Of a DNA stretch of 64,000 bases, positions 25,684 through 33,469 are shown piece after piece. Both the position numbers and the translations under genes were made by a program. The stretch spans positions 1 to 64,000 of the forward strand of contig NZ_JOEV01000050.1 of the NCBI RefSeq assembly GCF_000721105.1, in the 5' to 3' direction. Numbering within the stretch: position 1 is the first letter of the stretch; every line of letters starts with the position of its first letter. This DNA is from Streptomyces cellulosae (GTDB taxonomy: Bacteria > Actinomycetota > Actinomycetes > Streptomycetales > Streptomycetaceae). Below the pieces are notes generated by a model that made no database searches, had not been told where the DNA came from, and saw only the letters and a program-made list of their open reading frames with translations.

Positions 25684-26532
25684 ATGCCCGTGCACAGACC
25701 CGGATCGGTCCGCCCCCGGCGCTTCCTGCCCGCCGGCCTGCTGCTCGCCGCCCTCTCCCTCGTCCTCACCGTCCCGGCCTCGGCCGCCCCCACCACCGCC
25801 ACCACGTCCACCGACGCCACCGCTCCGGCCCGCGGCTCGGCCCACATGGGCATGGGCGTCGTGGCCCATGACGGCCAGGGGGGCGTTCCGGCCGGCACCC
25901 GCGCCGTCCAGACCGAGGGCGTGGACGTCTCCGGCCACCAGGGCGACGTGGCCTGGCAGACCCTGTGGAACAGCGGCGTCCGCTGGGCCTACACCAAGGC
26001 CACGGAGGGCACGTACTACCGCAACCCCTACTTCGCCCAGCAGTACAACGGCTCGTACGACGTCGGCATGATCCGCGGCGCCTACCACTTCGCGACCCCC
26101 GACACCACCGGCGGCGCCGCCCAGGCCGACTACTTCGCCGACCACGGCGGCGGCTGGTCCAAGGACGGCAGGACCCTGCCCGGGGTGCTCGACATCGAGT
26201 GGAACCCGTACGGCGACGCCTGCTACGGCAAGACCCAAAGCGCGATGGTCACCTGGATCCGCGACTTCCTGAACCGGTACAAGGCCCGCACCGGCCGCGA
26301 CGCCGTCGTCTACACGGCGACCAGCTGGTGGACCCAGTGCACCGGCGACTACGCCGGCTTCGCCGCGGCGAACCCCCTCTGGATCGCCCGGTACGCCTCC
26401 ACCGTGGGCACGCTCCCGGCCGGCTGGAGCTACTTCACGATGTGGCAGTACACGTCCTCCGGCCCGACCGTCGGCGACCACGACAAGTTCAACGGCGCCC
26501 TCGACCGCGTGGTCGCCCTCGCCAACGGCTGA
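25684..26532 (+). CDS. secreted GH25 lysozyme (N,O-diacetylmuramidase type)
   Basis: 282 aa. Signal peptide with RPRRFLPAG and a hydrophobic core ending near ASA-AP (residue 35), then a GH25 catalytic domain: GVDVSGHQGDVAW, KATEGTYYRNPYFAQQY, GAYHFATPD and the catalytic VLDIEWNPY (D and E), ending FTMWQYTSSG. This matches the cellosyl/lysozyme M1 type of Streptomyces, which cuts the MurNAc-GlcNAc bond and also accepts O-acetylated muramic acid. There is no extra binding domain. GGAGG lies eight bases before ATG 25684. Confidence 0.95.
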   Translation: MPVHRPGSVRPRRFLPAGLLLAALSLVLTVPASAAPTTATTSTDATAPARGSAHMGMGVVAHDGQGGVPAGTRAVQTEGVDVSGHQGDVAWQTLWNSGVRWAYTKATEGTYYRNPYFAQQYNGSYDVGMIRGAYHFATPDTTGGAAQADYFADHGGGWSKDGRTLPGVLDIEWNPYGDACYGKTQSAMVTWIRDFLNRYKARTGRDAVVYTATSWWTQCTGDYAGFAAANPLWIARYASTVGTLPAGWSYFTMWQYTSSGPTVGDHDKFNGALDRVVALANG

Positions 26533-26548
26533 CGACCGCACCGACCCG

Positions 26549-26578
26549 CACGTCACGTCACGCCACGCCACGCCACGT
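26549..26578. repeat. six tandem copies of the pentamer CACG(T/C)
   Basis: Units start at 26549, 26554, 26559, 26564, 26569 and 26574 (T,T,C,C,C,T at the fifth base). The array sits directly behind the lysozyme stop, just ahead of the shared terminator. It is a simple slippage repeat. Confidence 0.9.
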
Positions 26579-26584
26579 ACGGCG

Positions 26585-26618
26585 AAGGCCCGGGCCTCCC
26601 TCACGGGACCCGGGCCTT
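26585..26618. terminator. bidirectional terminator between lysozyme and lon
   Basis: AAGGCCCGGG (26585-26594) and CCCGGGCCTT (26609-26618) pair perfectly over 10 bp around a 14-nt loop, between the convergent lysozyme and lon genes. The AA/TT ends give short U runs in both directions. Confidence 0.75.
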
Positions 26619-26638
26619 GCCTCATCCGGAGGCGTCCG

Positions 26639-29053
26639 TCACGCCGCCACCGGAACCTCCGACGCGGCCCCGTTCGTCGCCGGGGCGAGCGCCAGCTCCA
26701 GGACCTGGCGGACGTCCGTGACGGCGTGGACGTCGAGCTTGTCCAGCACCTCCGCCGGGACGTCGTCCAGGTCGGGCTCGTTGCGCTTCGGGATGATCAC
26801 GGTCGTGACACCCGCGCGGTGCGCGGCGAGCAGCTTCTGCTTCACGCCGCCGATGGGCAGCACCCGACCGGTCAGCGAGACCTCACCGGTCATCGCCACG
26901 TCCGTACGCACCAGACGACCGCTGAGCAGCGACGCCAGCGCCGTCGTCATCGTGACGCCCGCGCTCGGCCCGTCCTTCGGCACCGCGCCCGCCGGGAAGT
27001 GGATGTGCACGCCCCGGTCCTTCAGGTCGCCCACCGGCAGTTCGAGCTCCGCACCGCGCGAGCGCAGGAAGCTCAGCGCGATCTGTGCCGACTCCTTCAT
27101 CACGTCGCCGAGCTGCCCGGTCAGGGTCAGACCCGCGGCACCCGTCTCCGGGTCGGCCAGCGACGCCTCGACGTACAGGACGTCACCGCCCGCGCCCGTG
27201 ACGGCCAGACCCGTCGCCACGCCCGGCACCGCGGTCCGCCGCTCGGCCGGATCCTGGGCCGCCTCCGGCACGTGATGCGGCCGGCCGATCAGAGCGCGCA
27301 GATCCTCGTCCCGGACCGTGAACGGCAGCTTCCGCTCGCCCAGTTCGTGCTGGGCCGCGACCTTGCGCAGCAGCCGCGCGATGGACCGCTCCAGGGTGCG
27401 GACACCGGCCTCACGGGTGTACTCCCCGGCGAGCTTGCGCAGCGCACTCTCGTCGAGCGTGACCTCGTCCTCATTGAGTCCGGCCCGCTCCAGCTGACGC
27501 GGCAGCAGGTGGTCACGGGCGATGACGATCTTCTCGTCCTCCGTGTACCCGTCGAGCCGGACCAGCTCCATCCGGTCGAGCAGCGCCTCCGGGATCGCCT
27601 CCAGCACGTTGGCCGTGGCCAGGAAGACGACGTCCGACAGATCGAGCTCGACCTCCAGGTAGTGGTCGCGGAAGGTGTGGTTCTGCGCCGGGTCGAGGAC
27701 CTCCAGCAGAGCCGCGGCCGGGTCGCCCCGGAAGTCCGACCCCACCTTGTCGATCTCGTCGAGCAGCACCACCGGGTTCATGGACCCGGCCTCCTTGACG
27801 GCGCGGACGATCCGCCCGGGCAGCGCACCCACGTACGTACGCCGGTGACCGCGGATCTCGGCTTCGTCGCGCACCCCGCCGAGCGCGACACGGACGAACT
27901 TCCGCCCCATCGCGTGCGCGACGGACTCACCCAGCGAGGTCTTGCCGACGCCGGGCGGCCCGACGAGCGCCAGCACGGCACCCCCACGGCGCCCGCCGAT
28001 GACGCCCAGACCCCGGTCCGTGCGGCGCTTGCGCACCGCCAGGTACTCGGTGATCCGCTCCTTCACGTCCTCCAGCCCGGCGTGCTCGGCGTCGAGGACC
28101 GCCTTGGCGCCCTGGATGTCGTACTGGTCCTCGGTCCGCTCGTTCCACGGCAGCTCCAGCACCGTGTCGAGCCAGGTCCGGATCCACGACCCCTCGGGCG
28201 ACTGGTCACTCGCCCGCTCCAGCTTGTCGACCTCCTTGAGAGCGGCCTCACGGACCTTCTCCGGCAGATCGGCCGCCTCGACACGGCTCCGGTAGTCGTC
28301 GGACTCCTCGCCCTCCGACTCCCCGTTGAGCTCGCGCAGCTCCTTCCGTACGGCCTCCAGCTGACGCCGCAGCAGGAACTCCCGCTGCTGCTTGTCGACG
28401 CCCTCCTGGACGTCCTTGGCGATGGTCTCGGCGACGTCCTGCTCGGCGATGTGGTCCCGCAGCTGCTGGGTGGCGAGCTTCAGCCGGGCCACCGGGTCGG
28501 CGTTCTCCAGCAGTTCCACCTTCTGCTCGGTGGTCAGGAAGGGCGAGTACCCGGAGTTGTCGGCGAGAGCGGACACATCGTCGATCGCCTGCACCCTGTC
28601 CACGACCTGCCAGGCACCGCGCTTGCGCAGCCAGGCCGTGGCAAGCGCCTTGTACTCCTTGACGAGTTCGGCGACGTGCCCCGGCAGCGGCTCGGGAACG
28701 CTCTCGTCGATCCTCGTTCCCTCGACCCACAGTGCCGCACCCGGCCCCGTGGTCCCCGCACCGATCTTCACCCGCCCTCGGCCACGGATGAGGGCACCGG
28801 GGTCGCCGTCGGCCAGCCGGCCGACCTGCTCGACGGTGCCGAGCACACCGGTGCTCGCGTACGTCCCGTCGATGCGCGGCACCAGCAGCACCCGGGGCTT
28901 GCCGGGCTCCGAGCGCGCGGCGGCCTGAGCGGCCTCCACCGCGGCCCGCACATCGGCGTCATTCAGGTCCAGCGGAACCACCATTCCAGGCAGCACGACC
29001 TCGTCGTCGAGCGGCAGCACAGGCAGAGTGAGCGGTGTGGACGTCGAAGCCAT
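26639..29053 (-). CDS. lon: ATP-dependent protease Lon
   Basis: 804 aa. N-terminal substrate domain (LPVLPLDDEVVLPGMVVPLDL), coiled middle, AAA+ module with Walker A GPPGVGKTS (Lys near 369), Walker B VVLLDEIDK and sensor regions, and a C-terminal protease domain with the catalytic Ser in KDGPSAG (near 696) and Lys in GGVKQK (near 739). It degrades misfolded and short-lived regulatory proteins in the cytoplasm. ATG 29053 follows GGGGAGATC. The HAIR-like inverted repeat at 29075-29095 predicts repression by HspR, as published for lon of S. lividans. Confidence 0.97.
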   Translation of the reverse strand: MASTSTPLTLPVLPLDDEVVLPGMVVPLDLNDADVRAAVEAAQAAARSEPGKPRVLLVPRIDGTYASTGVLGTVEQVGRLADGDPGALIRGRGRVKIGAGTTGPGAALWVEGTRIDESVPEPLPGHVAELVKEYKALATAWLRKRGAWQVVDRVQAIDDVSALADNSGYSPFLTTEQKVELLENADPVARLKLATQQLRDHIAEQDVAETIAKDVQEGVDKQQREFLLRRQLEAVRKELRELNGESEGEESDDYRSRVEAADLPEKVREAALKEVDKLERASDQSPEGSWIRTWLDTVLELPWNERTEDQYDIQGAKAVLDAEHAGLEDVKERITEYLAVRKRRTDRGLGVIGGRRGGAVLALVGPPGVGKTSLGESVAHAMGRKFVRVALGGVRDEAEIRGHRRTYVGALPGRIVRAVKEAGSMNPVVLLDEIDKVGSDFRGDPAAALLEVLDPAQNHTFRDHYLEVELDLSDVVFLATANVLEAIPEALLDRMELVRLDGYTEDEKIVIARDHLLPRQLERAGLNEDEVTLDESALRKLAGEYTREAGVRTLERSIARLLRKVAAQHELGERKLPFTVRDEDLRALIGRPHHVPEAAQDPAERRTAVPGVATGLAVTGAGGDVLYVEASLADPETGAAGLTLTGQLGDVMKESAQIALSFLRSRGAELELPVGDLKDRGVHIHFPAGAVPKDGPSAGVTMTTALASLLSGRLVRTDVAMTGEVSLTGRVLPIGGVKQKLLAAHRAGVTTVIIPKRNEPDLDDVPAEVLDKLDVHAVTDVRQVLELALAPATNGAASEVPVAA

Positions 29054-29074
29054 GATCTCCCCTTCGGCAGTCAA

Positions 29075-29095
29075 GTTGAGCTATGCCGACTCAAT
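29075..29095 (-). promoter_or_regulatory. HAIR element (HspR-binding inverted repeat) upstream of lon
   Basis: On the plus strand gTTGAGc-tatgccg-aCTCAAt fits the HAIR consensus CTTGAGT-N7-ACTCAAG, with perfect TTGAG and CTCAA arms. It ends 22 bp ahead of the lon ATG. Lon is an established member of the HspR/HAIR heat-shock regulon in S. lividans, so this site predicts HspR repression and heat induction here. Confidence 0.8.
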
Positions 29096-29368
29096 GCACT
29101 GGAGCCCACGATTGTTCCCCACCCTTCGTTCGCTCTGAGCGATCACCTCGCCGACCGCCCCTGTGGCCCCCTGGGCTGCGCCGCCCGGTCCAGCCCACCG
29201 GACCCGCCCGACCTGGTCGGGTGCGGGGCGGGACGGCCGGACCCGGTCGGTCAAGAGGCGGGCGGGGCGGCGGGACACGGATGCGTCCGGGTGATGCGCC
29301 ATCAACTGGCGGAGGGACACGGGCGACACGGCTCCGCTCCGGGACCGTGGTGGCAGGGTCACCCCGGT

Positions 29369-29479
29369 CACCGGGTCACCGGGTCACTGGGGCACCGGGC
29401 CACCGGGGCACCGGGCCACCGGATCACCGGGCCACCGGGCCACCGGGCCACCGGGCCACCGGGCCACCGGGCCATCGGG
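29369..29479. repeat. about 14 tandem copies of the octamer CACCGGGC
   Basis: The A of each unit recurs every 8 bp from about 29370 to 29474, with consensus CACCGGG(C/T) and a few substitutions (CACTGGGG, CACCGGAT, CATCGGGC). The array fills the 3' side of the lon-rhomboid spacer and ends four bases before the rhomboid stop codon at 29483-29485. The rest of the 29096-29368 spacer is G/C-rich with no recognisable gene. It looks like a variable-number tandem repeat. Confidence 0.92.
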
Positions 29480-29482
29480 CCG

Positions 29483-30280
29483 CTACAGCCACTCCCGCCG
29501 CCACCGCCGTACCGAAGGCCACAACGCCACCCCCACCGCGAACGCCATCAGATGCCCCCAGTTCGTCATCGGGTCCGTGAAGGCGATCAGGTCCGCCAGC
29601 ACCATGCCCCCGACCCCGAGCACCAACGGCCACCGCAGCCATGGCGTGAGCAGTCCGGCCAGCGCTCCCACTCCGGTGGCGACGCCGAAGCTCACGCCGT
29701 AGTCGAGGCGATGCAGCGAGCTGTCCGGCAGGTGCCCGACCAGTACCCCGAGGCCCACGGCCCCCTCGGTCACCACCGTGGCGAGGACGTGCCCGAGCAG
29801 AAAAACGCAGGCCGCCCGCGCTCCTCCTATCCGCCGCTCCAGCGCCGTGAAGGCGAACACGAACCCCATCGCGTACGGCGACAGCACCCCGCCCGCGATC
29901 CAGACCGCGCTCGCCAGCAGCACCAGCACAGGCATCCGCACGAGATGCGCCACATCGGTGCTGGAGCCCTGGTGCAGGGCGTGCACGAGCGAGGGCGCGG
30001 CGTACTCCGTGACGAGCGAAGTGACCACGAGGACGACGACGTAACCGAAGGTGAACGGCGTACCGGCGGGCGTCGGCAGCAACCGCCACGGGCGAGGACG
30101 CCGGGCGGCGGCCACCGCCACGGGCTCCGCGGCCTTTGCCGCCGGGACCCGAGCCTCGGCGCCCCGCTGCCCCGGCAGTCCCGGCAGCAGCCCCGACGCA
30201 TCGGCAATTCCGGCGTCGTACGGCGGAGCAGCCGCACCCGCCGGCGGCGTCACGTCGGCAGCCCTCGCAGTCCGTTCCAC
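29483..30280 (-). CDS. rhomboid-like integral membrane protein
   Basis: About 265 aa from GTG 30280. A disordered A/P-rich N terminus is followed by six or so TM segments (TFGYVVVLVVTSLVTEY, VLVLLASAVWIAGGVL, FVFAFTALERRIG and others). FTALERRIGG and VSFGVATGVGALAG resemble rhomboid-like proteins of actinobacteria, but the canonical GxSG plus His pair is not clear, so protease activity is doubtful. GTG 30280 has AAGGAG nine bases upstream; ATG 30361 would add 27 residues behind a weaker site. The stop adjoins the octamer repeat array. Confidence 0.75.
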   Translation of the reverse strand: MERTARAADVTPPAGAAAPPYDAGIADASGLLPGLPGQRGAEARVPAAKAAEPVAVAAARRPRPWRLLPTPAGTPFTFGYVVVLVVTSLVTEYAAPSLVHALHQGSSTDVAHLVRMPVLVLLASAVWIAGGVLSPYAMGFVFAFTALERRIGGARAACVFLLGHVLATVVTEGAVGLGVLVGHLPDSSLHRLDYGVSFGVATGVGALAGLLTPWLRWPLVLGVGGMVLADLIAFTDPMTNWGHLMAFAVGVALWPSVRRWRREWL

Positions 30281-30447
30281 GGTGAGGCGCTCCTTCCGTT
30301 CCGCCCCACCCTCAGCGTCCCACGCGACGCTGTCTGTGACGGGCGCCACGAAAGCCGCCATTCACAGCAACTTCCCAGAAAGCCCCCCGCCCACCGTCAC
30401 CCTCCAACTCCCTCCCCCGTGCACCGCACTCGTGCCAGGATGGGCCG

Positions 30448-31221
30448 GTGCTCACCCCGTACGACATCCCCGACCACCACCCCGACACCGCCGAGGTCCT
30501 GGACCGTCGCGAGGGCCCGTACGGCGAGATCGTGCTGCGGCGGCAGGGCGGGGCGCTGCAGATCATCGCCAACGGCTGCTTCCTGATGGACACCTCGGAC
30601 GGCCGTTCGGAAAGACGGCTGATCGACGCGGCACTGGACGCACTCAGCGTCCCCCACGCACCCCCTGCGGCAGACGCGGCAGACGCGCCGCAGGAACCGC
30701 ACGCCCCCGGCTCCGGTCCCCTCGATCCCCGCCCCGCCCTGCTCATCGGCGGCCTGGGGGTCGGCTTCTCCCTCGCCCACGCCGCCGCCGACCCCCGCTG
30801 GGCCCGCATCACGGTGGTGGAGCGCGAGCCCGCCATCATCGACTGGCACCGCGACGGCGGCCCCCTGTCACCGCTCACCTGCGCCGCCCTGGCCGACCCC
30901 CGCACAGAGATTCTGAAAACGGACGTGGTCGCATTCGTCAATGAGACATGCGACACGTTCGACGCCCTGTGCCTCGACATCGACAACGGCCCCGACTGGA
31001 CGGTCACGGACGACAACGGCAGCCTCTACTCACCCGCCGGACTCGCGGACTGCGCAAGGGTGTTGAGGCCAGGAGGGGTACTGGCGGTGTGGTCGGCCCA
31101 GCCCTCACCGGAATTCGAGGGAACCTTGCGGAATGCCGGGTTCCAACAGGTGCGTACCGAAGAGATCCCCGTTGCCCGGGGCGTTCCGGACGTCGTGCAT
31201 CTCGCCGTCCGGCCTGGATAG
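30448..31221 (+). CDS. spermidine-synthase-like methyltransferase-fold protein
   Basis: 257 aa from GTG 30448. Rossmann-type motifs: ALLIGGLGVGFSLAHAAA (motif I), ITVVEREPAIIDWHRD (acidic loop), TDVVAFVNE and DALCLDIDNGPDWTV, then a late strand VLAVWSAQPSP. The order matches the spermidine/spermine synthase-like family widely found in streptomycetes, but the canonical decarboxylated-SAM and putrescine residues are not evident, so polyamine synthesis is not assumed. An insert of P/A/D-rich residues (about 75-95) interrupts the fold. It is divergent from the rhomboid-like gene. Confidence 0.8.
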   Translation: MLTPYDIPDHHPDTAEVLDRREGPYGEIVLRRQGGALQIIANGCFLMDTSDGRSERRLIDAALDALSVPHAPPAADAADAPQEPHAPGSGPLDPRPALLIGGLGVGFSLAHAAADPRWARITVVEREPAIIDWHRDGGPLSPLTCAALADPRTEILKTDVVAFVNETCDTFDALCLDIDNGPDWTVTDDNGSLYSPAGLADCARVLRPGGVLAVWSAQPSPEFEGTLRNAGFQQVRTEEIPVARGVPDVVHLAVRPG

Positions 31222-31344
31222 CAAAGGCGCGGTAACTGCCCGTACCCTGCTTCCCTGACGCCGATCATTCAAGCGTCAATCGCAGTCATGCGCAGACAAG
31301 GGACCACCCCACTGGTTCCGGAAAGCACCTCTCAGGGGCGGGCG

Positions 31345-32082
31345 ATGGAGCAGACACACACCTCCCACAACGGCACGGCGGCGACTCCGGGCGCTCAGCG
31401 CCGGGTCCTGGTCGTCGAGGACGACCCGACGATCGTGGACGCCATCGCGACCCGCCTGCGCGCCGAGGGATTCCTCGTGCAAACGGCGGTCGACGGTCCG
31501 TCCGCCGTGGACACGGCAGAGGCCTGGCAGCCCGATCTGCTGATCCTCGACATCATGCTGCCCGGCTTCGACGGTCTGGAGGTCTGCCGTCGCGTGCAGG
31601 CCGCCCGGCCGGTGCCGGTGATGATGCTCACCGCGCGGGACGACGAGACCGACATGCTGGTCGGTCTGGGCGTCGGCGCCGACGACTACATGACGAAGCC
31701 TTTCTCGATGCGGGAACTGGCGGCACGCGTCCATGTGCTGTTGCGTCGCGTCGAGCGGGCCGCGCTGGCCGCCGCGACACCGCGCAGCGGCATCCTGCGG
31801 CTCGGTGAACTGGAGATCGACCACGCGCAGCGCCGGGTCCGGGTGCGCTCCGAGGACGTCCATCTGACGCCCACGGAGTTCGACCTCCTGGTCTGCCTGG
31901 CGAACACCCCGCGCGCGGTGCTCTCCCGGGAGCAGCTGCTGGCCGAGGTGTGGGACTGGGCGGACGCCTCCGGCACCCGCACGGTCGACAGCCACATCAA
32001 GGCGCTGCGCCGGAAGATCGGCGCCGAGCGGATCCGTACGGTGCACGGCGTCGGCTACGCCCTGGAGACGCCCACGCCATGA
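31345..32082 (+). CDS. OmpR-family response regulator
   Basis: 245 aa. Receiver domain: VLVVEDDP acidic pair, phospho-acceptor Asp in LLILDIMLPGFDG (near residue 68), T in MLTARDDE and K in DDYMTKPFSMREL. The C-terminal winged helix is also clear (LTPTEFDLLVCLANTPRAVL, HIKALRRKIG, RIRTVHGVGYAL). ATG 31345 has AGGGG upstream; ATG 31288 would add 19 unrelated residues. It overlaps the kinase gene by 4 nt and is its cognate regulator. Confidence 0.94.
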   Translation: MEQTHTSHNGTAATPGAQRRVLVVEDDPTIVDAIATRLRAEGFLVQTAVDGPSAVDTAEAWQPDLLILDIMLPGFDGLEVCRRVQAARPVPVMMLTARDDETDMLVGLGVGADDYMTKPFSMRELAARVHVLLRRVERAALAAATPRSGILRLGELEIDHAQRRVRVRSEDVHLTPTEFDLLVCLANTPRAVLSREQLLAEVWDWADASGTRTVDSHIKALRRKIGAERIRTVHGVGYALETPTP

Positions 32083-33188
32083 GCGACGGGCCGACCGGTC
32101 GGAGAAACCCCAGGGAGCCCTGGGTCGGCGTGGTGAGCCCGTTCTCGATCAAGACCAAGCTGGGCGCACTGGTCGTCACCTCGGTCCTGATCACCACCGG
32201 GCTGTCGATGATCGCGGTGCACACCAAGACGGAGCTGCGCTTCATCACGGTGTTCTCGATGATCGCCACACTGCTCATTACGCAGTTCGTGGCGCATTCG
32301 CTCACCGCGCCGCTGGACGACATGAACGCGGTGGCCAAGTCGATCTCGCACGGCGACTACACCCGCCGGGTGCGTGAGCACCGCCGCGACGAGCTGGGCG
32401 ACCTGGCCCAGACGATCAACCGCATGGCGGACGACCTGGAGGCGCAGGAACGGCAGCGCAAGGAACTCGTGGCGAACGTCTCCCACGAGCTGCGCACACC
32501 GATCGCGGGTCTGCGCGCGGTCCTGGAGAACATCGTCGACGGGGTGACCCAGGCCGACCCGGAGACCATGCGGACGGCCCTGAAACAGACGGAACGGCTG
32601 GGCCGGCTGGTCGAGACGCTGCTGGACCTGTCCCGGCTGGACAACGGGGTCGTACCGCTGCGGAAACGGCGCTTCGAGGTGTGGCCGTACCTGTCGGGCG
32701 TCCTGAAGGAGGCCAACATGGTGGCCTCCGCGCGCGCGGGCATAGCCTCCGGCTCCGGCAGTCACACTCGTACGGACGTCCATCTGCACCTCGACGTGTC
32801 CCCGCCGGAGCTGACCGCGCACGCGGACCCGGAGCGGATCCACCAGGTCGTGGCGAATCTCATCGACAACGCGGTCAAGCACAGCCCGCCGCACGGCCGG
32901 GTCACCGTCAAGGCGCGACGCGGGGGCCGGCCCGAGTCCCTGGAGCTGGAGGTTCTCGACGAGGGCCCCGGCATTCCGCAGTCGGAGTGGCACCGGGTCT
33001 TCGAGCGCTTCAACCGCGGCAGCGTCAACCGGCCGCACGGACCCGGCAGCGACGGCGGTACGGGGCTCGGGCTGGCGATCGCCCGGTGGGCGGTGGATCT
33101 GCACGGCGGCCGGATCGGAGTGGCCGAATCCGAGCGGGGTTGCCGGATTCTTGTCACCCTTCCGGGACTTCCATCTCTGCCAAGTTGA
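32079..33188 (+). CDS. sensor histidine kinase (cognate to the preceding regulator)
   Basis: 369 aa. Two close TM helices (about residues 25-46 and 55-72) with almost no external loop, so it probably senses a membrane or cytoplasmic cue. A HAMP domain follows, then the phospho-acceptor NVSHELRTPIAGL (His near 136), NLIDNAVKHSPP (N box), DEGPGIP (G1) and GTGLGLAIA (G2). The region before the N box carries a G/S/H insert. It is translationally coupled to the regulator. kgd follows 281 bp downstream, but a shared function is not evident. Confidence 0.93.
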   Translation: MSDGPTGRRNPREPWVGVVSPFSIKTKLGALVVTSVLITTGLSMIAVHTKTELRFITVFSMIATLLITQFVAHSLTAPLDDMNAVAKSISHGDYTRRVREHRRDELGDLAQTINRMADDLEAQERQRKELVANVSHELRTPIAGLRAVLENIVDGVTQADPETMRTALKQTERLGRLVETLLDLSRLDNGVVPLRKRRFEVWPYLSGVLKEANMVASARAGIASGSGSHTRTDVHLHLDVSPPELTAHADPERIHQVVANLIDNAVKHSPPHGRVTVKARRGGRPESLELEVLDEGPGIPQSEWHRVFERFNRGSVNRPHGPGSDGGTGLGLAIARWAVDLHGGRIGVAESERGCRILVTLPGLPSLPS

Positions 33189-33469
33189 CGTAAAGTTCGA
33201 ACCGGAACCACAAGATCCACGGGCGTCCGCACGGCTGGACACGTGTGATCAGGCACAGGCCCGCGCGCTCGGCGCGCCGAGGCCCGGTCGAGTCATCTCC
33301 CATGAAGCGGAACCTCGCTTGTTTCCCGCCATTTCCAGCCCCGAAACACGCTCTTCGATGTGACTTACACGACGATGGACCGGCCCGACCTGACCTTCCC
33401 GGTCAGGGGGGCGTAGCCTTGATTCCCGCTGTCCATCACCTTGTGAAGCGGAAGAGGGCGGTTGCCGCC

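Noticed and set aside
29369..29479. A CRISPR array.
   Set aside because: Units are head-to-tail with no unique spacers; it is a simple tandem repeat. No cas genes are present.
26726..30586. A 1286-codon plus-strand frame through lon.
   Set aside because: It is the mirror of the lon coding pattern with biased third positions; no motif is present.
33189..33469. A tRNA-like GTTCGAACC near the end of the kinase gene.
   Set aside because: No acceptor, D or anticodon arms surround it. No tRNA or rRNA gene was seen anywhere in the window.
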